DNA of 64,000 nt from an uncultured Alphaproteobacteria bacterium (GTDB lineage Bacteria; Pseudomonadota; Alphaproteobacteria; UBA11222). The translations under genes and the position numbers were made by a program. The notes beneath the pieces are model-generated. The model saw nothing but the letters and a program-made list of their open reading frames with translations. It searched no databases and had not been told where the DNA came from. Shown here piece after piece: positions 57,914-64,000 of the stretch. Every line of letters starts with the position of its first letter. Position 1 is the stretch's first letter. The stretch spans positions 186,001 through 250,000 of the forward strand of contig CAMYID010000023.1 in NCBI GenBank assembly GCA_947258435.1. The letters are read 5' to 3'.

Positions 57914-58366
57914 CTAATTCCTGCGAAACACGTCAAAGCTGCCGAACTTCAACACGCCGGCCGCGCGATAATAAACAGTCACTTTGATCGGAAAATTACT
58001 GGCCGACAGATCCTGATTGAGAACCTGAAACTGCAGATTATCCCCTGCCGGGACAAAGCCGTTATCGGGCAATGAAGCAAGGTCGCGGTCCCAGGGCTGA
58101 AACAGCCCCGCATTGTCGCGCAGCAAGGGCTGGCTGCCCGAAGACTGAATGACCACATGGGTCGCGGTCGGTACATCCCCTCCCAGAGCGATCGTCTTGT
58201 TGACGACACCAGCGGTGACATTCGCCAGCACAACCGGCGTCAGCACTCGCCCATCCACATTCAGATCAGGCTCCGCCAGAGCAGGAGTCGCCCCCGCCGC
58301 CAGCACAAACAGCGCCAGAAGATTCGTCGGCCGTAAACCGGAAATAAACCGCAACACCCGCATCAT
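57914..58366 (-). CDS. Small secreted protein of the multiheme operon
   Basis: A 150-aa protein with a clear signal peptide (LLALFVLAAGATPALA, cleavage near residue 31) and a beta-rich, Val/Asn/Leu-rich mature part of about 119 residues ending KFGSFDVFRRN. No Cys and no heme site in the mature part. I do not recognise the family. It begins at the base after the FHA-decaheme stop codon and ends four bases before the HbpS/GlcG-like gene, so it belongs to the operon; a periplasmic accessory or structural role is the most that can be said. Confidence 0.72.
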   Translation of the reverse strand: MMRVLRFISGLRPTNLLALFVLAAGATPALAEPDLNVDGRVLTPVVLANVTAGVVNKTIALGGDVPTATHVVIQSSGSQPLLRDNAGLFQPWDRDLASLPDNGFVPAGDNLQFQVLNQDLSASNFPIKVTVYYRAAGVLKFGSFDVFRRN

Positions 58367-60139
58367 CTAACTTCCATTATCCCCTGTTCCGTATTCCGCA
58401 TCGCGTTGCCCCGCCGGCATGTCCGGCCCTGTCCAGGCCGCTGCGGCGACCGGTTTCATCATCGGCTCACCGTCCAGATGATAATCATGACAGGTCACAC
58501 AGTTCGACGGCACCTTGTCTGCGGCATTCTCACCCGAGTGACAATCCTGGCAAATTTCGATTTTCGGCAACAGGACGTCGGTTGCAAGATGCGATTTGTC
58601 CGCAGCGTGACAATTTTCACAGGCGACGATCTCAAAATGGCTCTTATGGTCATAACGCCCGCCGGGCAGCCAGCGGTTGCTAACCGATGCAGGCACCACA
58701 GACCAGTTGAGCGGCCCGGCTCCTTCGCCGGTCATCACCTCGTGACATGTCCCGCACATGGTACGGCCAAATGCCTGATCGGCAACTTTCCGCGCCTGCT
58801 GCTCGGCCCATTCCTTGGGATTGGCCTTTACGACTTCCTGTCTGACGGGCTCCGACCCCGGACGGCGGCGGCTGATCAGCTCTTCCCGGCCGCCCGCATC
58901 TGAGACACCGCCGCGCAGGGCAAAATCACTGTAGAACTCGCGAATAAGCAATTGCGCGTTATCAACCTGCCCGTGCGGCAAAACACGGTCCGGCCGCCGC
59001 GGCTCGAACTTGAGCTGATGGCAGCGCTCGCATTGCGCCTCCATCTCTATCGGGAAGAAACTCGCACCCGATGGTTCGCTGACATGACAGGATTCGCACA
59101 CAAGTTCTTCGCGTCCCTTCGGGCCACGAATACCGTCTTTCTTCAGATGCACATCATGCGGAAAACGCAGCCCCGAACGCTCGACAAGCTTCTCGGGCTC
59201 GTTCAGCGAAATTCGCTTACTCTGCTGCGCAAGGGGATCAAGCATGACCACGGGGCGGAATTCGGGGTGTTCTTCCTCGAAATTCGACGCATTGAGCAAA
59301 TTCGTGTCCGGCGCCGCCGCTTCGATATCCGCATGGCAGTCCGCGCAGAAGCTGTCCTGCATGATGGAAATCGCCGCATCGCCATTATGTTCTTTATGGC
59401 AACTCTGACAGGCGCTTGCAGCCGCATCCTGATACAGCCCGACCTCCGCAAGCTCGGGCGCCTGCGGGTCAAAATGGTGCGTTATTTTCTCGTGGCAGGA
59501 AAAGCATGCCTCATCCTTCACCTGCACAAACGCTTCCTCATGACACACGTTGCACTGCATGCTGATGAAACGGTGCGCTGTCGAAATCGTGCCGCTGTCC
59601 CAGGATTGGTCAAGCCGAAAGGCAATTTCGCTGCGCGGCTTGGGTTCCTCATGCTGAATGAAGAATACAATTGGCGCGACCAGAAACAGCGCGATAATCG
59701 CCAGCGCCCAGCCCCAGGACCAGGCACGTTTGCTGACACCGCGATCAGCAAGGTTTGTAACGCTTCTTGCGGCGAGCGCCTCGTAATCATCGCCAAGCGG
59801 CCGCACGAGTTCGACATCGATTGCGACATCCTTACCCTCAGGCGCCTCGACCACCGTCACGTCATAGGGGCCGATACCGATGACGTCGCCAGCATCCACC
59901 GCGCGGGCAGGCACGGAAATGCCATTGACCCGGATATCGGCATCTTCCTCCGCCTCGACGAACAGGCCGCCGGGACGATGGTGTATAACGGCATGCTCCA
60001 GCCGGACGCGCGGATCCGCCAGATAAACTTCCGCATTGGTGGCACGGCCAAAACGCAATGTTTCGGCTTCAAGCTCTTCCGGCTTGCGCGAGACCCCGCC
60101 CCTCGACAGGCGTGTCAGATATGTAACAACAGCTTCCAC
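58367..60139 (-). CDS. Membrane-anchored decaheme cytochrome with an N-terminal FHA domain
   Basis: A 590-aa protein in three parts. Residues about 28-98 form an FHA fold with G31-R32, H49 and N72-G73 conserved, but the usual phosphate-contacting Ser of SxxH is Arg46. A single membrane helix (140-162, WSWGWALAIIALFLVAPIVFF) has no signal peptide before it, placing FHA in the cytosol. The periplasmic part from about 165 has ten CxxCH sites (CNVCH, CFSCH, CQSCH, CADCH, CESCH, CERCH, CGTCH, CENCH, CQDCH, CVTCH), resembling NapC/c3-type wires. It starts GTG 60139 after AGGGG, eight bases after the cytochrome b stop. Phosphothreonine binding is plausible but weakened by the Ser loss. Confidence 0.9.
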   Translation of the reverse strand: MEAVVTYLTRLSRGGVSRKPEELEAETLRFGRATNAEVYLADPRVRLEHAVIHHRPGGLFVEAEEDADIRVNGISVPARAVDAGDVIGIGPYDVTVVEAPEGKDVAIDVELVRPLGDDYEALAARSVTNLADRGVSKRAWSWGWALAIIALFLVAPIVFFIQHEEPKPRSEIAFRLDQSWDSGTISTAHRFISMQCNVCHEEAFVQVKDEACFSCHEKITHHFDPQAPELAEVGLYQDAAASACQSCHKEHNGDAAISIMQDSFCADCHADIEAAAPDTNLLNASNFEEEHPEFRPVVMLDPLAQQSKRISLNEPEKLVERSGLRFPHDVHLKKDGIRGPKGREELVCESCHVSEPSGASFFPIEMEAQCERCHQLKFEPRRPDRVLPHGQVDNAQLLIREFYSDFALRGGVSDAGGREELISRRRPGSEPVRQEVVKANPKEWAEQQARKVADQAFGRTMCGTCHEVMTGEGAGPLNWSVVPASVSNRWLPGGRYDHKSHFEIVACENCHAADKSHLATDVLLPKIEICQDCHSGENAADKVPSNCVTCHDYHLDGEPMMKPVAAAAWTGPDMPAGQRDAEYGTGDNGS

Positions 60140-60147
60140 GCCAGCCC

Positions 60148-60981
60148 CTACCAGTAAAAGAAGACCGCCACGATATGCGTCGCGAGCGCTGCAAGCAGCG
60201 CAAAGGAAATCGGCACGTGAATATACAACCAGACGTCAAGCAGTGCCTTATAGCGGACATCGCGCCGCGCCCGGCGCACCAGTTCCTCTTTCCGCGCCAT
60301 CAAAGCAATAAGCCCGCGCAGATTCTCGCTCTGTGCGGTTGAGGCGGATGCGGCCAGGTCCTGCAATTGCCGATTGGCGGCGATCGTCGGGCAATCCGCA
60401 TCGCGCCCGGAGAGCTGCTGACGAAAGCTTCCGCCGATCACCGTATCTTCCGCCGCATGCAGAACGATCTGGTTGATTTTATCGCCAAGCGACATCGCCA
60501 TATCACGGCACTGCGCATCAAGCTCGGCGATATCCTGCAATATCTGATCGAGCGTCGCACCACCCCGGTTACGGGTCATCAGATCGGGCACCCGCAGATA
60601 GGCCACCAATCCGAACACGCCGCTGCCAATGACAAAAATCATCAGCGCATAGGCCAGCGTATGAACGTTCCAGCCGAACTGAAAACCGGTATGGAGGGTA
60701 GCGACAAAAATCAGCGCCAGCCCGAGATAGACATGCGCGCTCAGCCAGTCTTCGACCGACAGGCTGGCAGCCCCGTAGCGACGCTTGCGAATACCGAACC
60801 ACATCAGCCAGACAATCAGCAGCGCCCCGATCGTGCCCAATCCATATCCAAGCCAGGTCCCCCCATTCGCAACGCCATAGGCGGGATCATGCAGAACATA
60901 CAGACCGATCGCCACCGCAACGACCAGCAACGCCCACTTCAGATATAAATAATTCCTGAAAACCAGGATGGATTGATGCAT
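60148..60981 (-). CDS. Diheme cytochrome b-type membrane protein
   Basis: A 277-aa inner-membrane protein with five hydrophobic helices (about 15-30, 43-63, 81-99, 108-129, 249-276). Helices three and five each hold two His thirteen residues apart: H83/H97 and H255/H269, the classic spacing for two stacked b hemes. Positive charges (RKRR after helix two; Arg-rich 131-245 loop) put the long loop in the cytosol. This fits a quinone-linked cytochrome b passing electrons between the upstream Fe-S/FAD protein, the quinone pool and the adjacent decaheme. ATG 60981 follows AAGGGG. No closer family name is offered. Confidence 0.82.
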   Translation of the reverse strand: MHQSILVFRNYLYLKWALLVVAVAIGLYVLHDPAYGVANGGTWLGYGLGTIGALLIVWLMWFGIRKRRYGAASLSVEDWLSAHVYLGLALIFVATLHTGFQFGWNVHTLAYALMIFVIGSGVFGLVAYLRVPDLMTRNRGGATLDQILQDIAELDAQCRDMAMSLGDKINQIVLHAAEDTVIGGSFRQQLSGRDADCPTIAANRQLQDLAASASTAQSENLRGLIALMARKEELVRRARRDVRYKALLDVWLYIHVPISFALLAALATHIVAVFFYW

Positions 60982-61144
60982 GTCTGCCCCTTATTCGACC
61001 GCATGGCGCAACGCCACCCGGCAACCCCTCAACAATCCCTGTTTTATCTTCTTCGACCAGACGGGGGCCAAGATCCGACACACCGCCACACAACTGATTC
61101 TACACTGTTTTTGCCTGCCGCCCCCGGCTGGCACCGCACAATCT

Positions 61145-63538
61145 TTATCTTCCCTGCGATACGATCTTGAAAAACTCGGACGGATTCACCCGCAACGCCG
61201 CACCGGTCGGGCAGGCGCGAACGCACGAAGCACCCCCTTCAATATCCTTGCACATATCGCATTTGACGGCCTTTTTCGCGCCCCCCTTGCCATGCGCCGC
61301 AAGCCATTCCGCATCCGGCTGCCCCGGCCCCGGCCCGCGGCCGAACAGCAGCCATTGCAACAGCCCCGGCTTCTTGGGCTGCGGCGCCGCCATGTGGATC
61401 ACACCGTAAGGGCAGTTCCGCTCGCAATTGCCACAGCCAATGCAGGAATCGCTGACATAAACCTCGCCATTCGGATTACGCCGCAGCGCATCGGGCGGAC
61501 AATCCACCATGCAATGAGGATGCTCGCAATGCCGGCAGGATGTCGGCACATGAATCGACTCATAAGTCGGCCCGGCCTCCCGATTCAGGCGCGATTGCCC
61601 AAAATGGGTTTCCGCACACGCTTTTTCACAATTATCGCAGCGGACACACAAGGCCTCATCGATCAGCAACACATCCGTTGCCTCCCCAAGCCCCTGTTCA
61701 ACCAGGAACTGGATAATCCCGCCCGCCTGCGGCTGCTTGGTGCTTTCGATATTTTCAAGCATCCGGCCGCGATATTTTTCTTCCATCAGCTCCCGCACTG
61801 ACGGGTTGCGCTCCATCAGCTGCTGAAATTTCTCCCCGTCCAGCCGCAGCGCCTCGACCGGCACCGCGGCCTTGATGGTCGCTGAACGCGGCGCATTGCT
61901 GATCAGCGCCATCTCGCCGACATAATTGCCCGCCGCGACATAGGAAATCACCGATTCCTTACCACCGATCTCGCGCGAGACGGTCACCGAACCACGCTGG
62001 ATCAGATACAGGCAGTCCCCTGCGTCCCCTTCCCGGAACAGCACATCGCCCTGATCGAACTCTTCGACCTGAACTGCGTGAATAAGCTCCTCAAGTTCCT
62101 CCATCGGGATGCCGGGCGCGATATAGGTCTGGATCTGCCGGCCAACGGCCACCTCATCCATAACGCGCTTGACCGCCTCCACCGAGTTGATCAGCTTGAT
62201 CATTGTCCGGCGCGGCGTTTCGATCAGCAGCGAAGGCTGTGAGGCCAGCACCGTCGCTGTCCGCCGGCGCCCGGACAGCAGCCCCATTTCACCGAAGAAC
62301 GCCCCCTGCCCGAGCCCGACGGTAACGGAAGGATCGTCGGGATTGACCTGAATATCGACGCCGCCATCCACGATCGAGAAGAAGCTGTTGGTATAGTCGT
62401 TGCGCTCAAACACAATATCGCCCTTGGTGGGCGTGTGAACATCGCTATCGATCAGAAATTCGCGCAGTTGCAAGGTCGTCAGCCCCGCCAGCAGCGGTAC
62501 CGAATCCTGAATATGTGCAATCACCTCATCAACCGGCGGATTGCCCGGGAGATTGCGGAATTTTTCCTCAAGCAGCGGCTCATCCGCAGGTTTGACGTGA
62601 TTGCCCTGTATATATTCGACAACCTCATAGCCCTGGTTCATCGCCTGCTTGATCAGCGGATAACCCGCCAGCGCACCGATGATGTAGAGCCCGGGCACAT
62701 TGGATTCATATTCGCCACTTAATTCAGGTAGTGCCGCCGGGTCATCGCTGGGAAATTCGATCCCGCAGCTTTCCACGAATTTACGGGGCGGAATAGCGCC
62801 AAGCCGCGCAATCACACGGTTGCAGGCAACCTTGGTCTCACCTTGCGGCGTTTTAAGGATGATACCATCATCTTCGACCCGCAAAGGCGACGCACTGTAA
62901 AGGCACTCAAGCTCGCCCTTTTCGATGGCAGCGGTAATCAACGAATTATTACCCTGCTTCGCACGGGCGAATTCGTCGCGGCGATTGACGATGACAACAT
63001 TGTTCTGCTTCGACAGTGCCACCGCATTTTCAATCGCGGCATCACCCGCACCGACCACGACGATCGTTTCATCGGCATATTCATCAGGGTCGTCGAGCTG
63101 ATACTGGATCCATTCGCGATCCTCGCCCTCCACCCCCATCTTGCGCAGGTTACCCTGCAGGCCAATCGCAAAAATAACGAATTCGCAGGTCAGCGTATCG
63201 CCATTGCCCAATGTCAGCGTGAAGTCGCCCTTACTGCCGCTGATCGCCGTAACTTCAGCCTTGTAGCGGACATTGACCACATGCTTTGCGGCTTCATCGT
63301 CCCAGGTCTGCAGAATGTCTTCGCGAATCCCCATGGCAAAGGACATATCGCTGCGCAGCGGCAGGATATCGGGCGTTGCCATGACAAGCTTGCCCTTCTG
63401 ATACTTGTAGATCGTATCAGACAGATGATCGGTCTGTTCCAGAAGCACATGAGACACACCGGTAACGGCGGCATGACCGGCCGCACTCAAGCCGCCAGGC
63501 CCGGATCCAACGATCGCTACCTTAAAATGCTCCCCCAC
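61145..63538 (-). CDS. FAD/NAD(P) oxidoreductase fused to two cNMP-binding domains and a four-cluster ferredoxin domain
   Basis: A 797-aa cytosolic-looking protein and first gene of the operon. Residues 1-315 form a thioredoxin-reductase-like flavoprotein: FAD loop GSGPGG (11-16), NAD(P) loop VVGAGDAAIE (161-170), no CxxC. Two cyclic-nucleotide-binding domains follow (about 345-465 and 480-595), with cassettes FGEMGLLSGRRRTATV and GEMALISNAPRSATI, both keeping Glu and Arg. The end (630-780) has sixteen Cys in four groups, C631/634/637/641, C668/671/676/680, C699/702/705/709 and C760/763/772/776, for four [4Fe-4S] clusters as in DmsB/HybA proteins. GTG 63538 follows AGAGGG. Confidence 0.92.
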   Translation of the reverse strand: MGEHFKVAIVGSGPGGLSAAGHAAVTGVSHVLLEQTDHLSDTIYKYQKGKLVMATPDILPLRSDMSFAMGIREDILQTWDDEAAKHVVNVRYKAEVTAISGSKGDFTLTLGNGDTLTCEFVIFAIGLQGNLRKMGVEGEDREWIQYQLDDPDEYADETIVVVGAGDAAIENAVALSKQNNVVIVNRRDEFARAKQGNNSLITAAIEKGELECLYSASPLRVEDDGIILKTPQGETKVACNRVIARLGAIPPRKFVESCGIEFPSDDPAALPELSGEYESNVPGLYIIGALAGYPLIKQAMNQGYEVVEYIQGNHVKPADEPLLEEKFRNLPGNPPVDEVIAHIQDSVPLLAGLTTLQLREFLIDSDVHTPTKGDIVFERNDYTNSFFSIVDGGVDIQVNPDDPSVTVGLGQGAFFGEMGLLSGRRRTATVLASQPSLLIETPRRTMIKLINSVEAVKRVMDEVAVGRQIQTYIAPGIPMEELEELIHAVQVEEFDQGDVLFREGDAGDCLYLIQRGSVTVSREIGGKESVISYVAAGNYVGEMALISNAPRSATIKAAVPVEALRLDGEKFQQLMERNPSVRELMEEKYRGRMLENIESTKQPQAGGIIQFLVEQGLGEATDVLLIDEALCVRCDNCEKACAETHFGQSRLNREAGPTYESIHVPTSCRHCEHPHCMVDCPPDALRRNPNGEVYVSDSCIGCGNCERNCPYGVIHMAAPQPKKPGLLQWLLFGRGPGPGQPDAEWLAAHGKGGAKKAVKCDMCKDIEGGASCVRACPTGAALRVNPSEFFKIVSQGR

Positions 63539-63581
63539 ACGACCCTCTTTGTTATCGGTACACCCGTCAGGCGCCAGTAAA

Positions 63582-63612
63582 ATTGATCGACCAGTATTTC
63601 TAGCGAATCAAT
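63582..63612. promoter_or_regulatory. Inverted repeat in the operon's upstream region
   Basis: ATTGAT (63582-63587) and ATCAAT (63607-63612) face each other across 19 bases, about 45-75 bases before the first operon gene. The arms match FNR-type half sites (TTGAT), but the spacing is much larger than the four bases of a standard FNR box. A second inverted repeat TCATG/CATGA lies at 63631-63651. Confidence 0.3.
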
Positions 63613-63783
63613 ACTATCCGCCCCAGCATGTCATGAACAATATTTCCATGATGCGGCAAAAACATTAAGCACAACGACAAACTTTACCCGCAATTCCCGA
63701 GATTTAAGCCGGTTTGTTGCACGACCGCCACAAATTCGCCCTTATTGCCTGCGATTTTCCACACTTTGCCGCTACGCACTAAT

Positions 63784-64000
63784 CTATTCAAGAGCTGCTA
63801 TACTCCGCGAAATCGCCTGGGCCTCCATGCTGCCTTCAGGCAATAGCGTGCGCAGTTGTTCCCAATAAGCCCGGGCCTGCGCGTTATCGCCGCCCTGGGC
63901 GGCATGCACACCCAGAAGCCAGAGCGCCTGCCGGTGTTCAGGCGCAATCGCGAGAATCTTCTGCAACAATTCCGCAAAGCGATCGCTTACCGGATCCGCC
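63784..64000 (-). CDS. ccmI: C-terminal end of cytochrome c biogenesis protein CcmI (partial)
   Basis: The last 71 codons of a gene that continues past the window edge; the frame stays open to base 64000. The visible part is a TPR-like pair with ELLQKILAIAPEHRQALWLLGVHAAQGGDNAQARAYW and LLPEGSMEAQAISRSIAALE, typical of the CcmI/CycH C-terminus, which presents apocytochrome c to the heme ligase. The adjacent multiheme operon supports this reading. The 245 bp between its stop and the operon presumably carry the operon promoter. Confidence 0.72.
   Translation of the reverse strand, partial: ADPVSDRFAELLQKILAIAPEHRQALWLLGVHAAQGGDNAQARAYWEQLRTLLPEGSMEAQAISRSIAALE

Larger units (their letters stand above)
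49445..63538 (-). other. Seven-gene putative trans-envelope electron-transfer operon
   Basis: Seven leftward genes with small gaps or none encode, in order, a FAD/cNMP/Fe-S oxidoreductase, a diheme cytochrome b, an FHA-decaheme cytochrome, a small secreted protein, a two-module HbpS/GlcG-like protein, a beta-barrel and a decaheme-LVIVD protein. Six of seven are one to 69 bases apart; the largest gap is 163 bases after the first gene. The mix spans cytosol, inner membrane, periplasm and outer membrane. Each module is recognised by motifs; the joint function is inference. Confidence 0.75.

Noticed and set aside
58952-60157. 401-codon rightward ORF antisense to the FHA-decaheme gene
   Set aside because: No recognisable motif, no ribosome site, and fully covered by a well-supported gene on the other strand.

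Overview
The window reads as chromosomal DNA of a free-living alphaproteobacterium of moderate-to-high GC. Several gene neighbourhoods are ones I associate with Alphaproteobacteria: aroQ-accB-accC-aat / DUF2155 / mlaD-NDUFA12 homologue; DUF2066-CDP-alcohol transferase-AI-2E/PerM-hdaA with ppk-ppx-rnd-aspS; serC-serA-purA; DUF1491; and a ccmI 3' end at the right edge. No rRNA, tRNA, CRISPR array, insertion sequence or prophage was recognised. Genus-level placement cannot be made from the sequence alone.

Layout. 1-9053: RNA helicase, a DUF1329 periplasmic protein, aroQ, accBC, aat, then a leftward group (DUF2155, methyltransferase, mlaD, complex I accessory protein). 9054-14765: a long leader, the B12-dependent ribonucleotide reductase nrdJ, a hairpin-rich intergenic segment ending in a strong terminator (possible small RNA), and an acyltransferase-like/cNMP-binding fusion. 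14833-27219: aspS, rnd, ppx, ppk, an SDR, hdaA, PerM-type permease, CDP-alcohol transferase, DUF2066 and a Nudix hydrolase. 27555-33593: enoyl-CoA hydratase, rpsU, and a leftward glycan operon (GT9, GT2, GT4, AsnB-type amidotransferase). 33779-42245: ygfZ-tag, motA, two SDRs, DUF1491, a GST and the ferredoxin-dependent 2-oxoacid oxidoreductase korAB. 42599-49213: a small conserved-looking gene, purA, serA, serC, a BKACE enzyme and an HSL-type esterase.

49445-63538 is the outstanding region: seven tightly packed leftward genes that look like one trans-envelope electron-transfer system. In transcription order they encode (1) a cytosolic FAD/NAD(P) oxidoreductase fused to two cyclic-nucleotide-binding domains and four [4Fe-4S] sites; (2) a five-helix cytochrome b with two H-x13-H pairs; (3) an N-terminal FHA domain, one membrane helix and a periplasmic decaheme cytochrome; (4) a small secreted protein; (5) a secreted protein with two HbpS/GlcG-like modules and a DxDxDG calcium-type loop; (6) an outer-membrane beta-barrel; (7) a secreted decaheme cytochrome fused to LVIVD-type beta-propeller repeats. 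The parts could carry electrons between cytosol or quinone pool and the cell surface through 20 c-type hemes, with signalling domains on the cytosolic side. The direction of flow and the substrate are unknown. The gene just upstream is the end of ccmI (cytochrome c maturation), which fits the heavy demand for c-type heme.

Start codons were moved from the ORF-track starts where Shine-Dalgarno spacing or family N-termini argued for it. All family calls rest on motif reading, not database searches.
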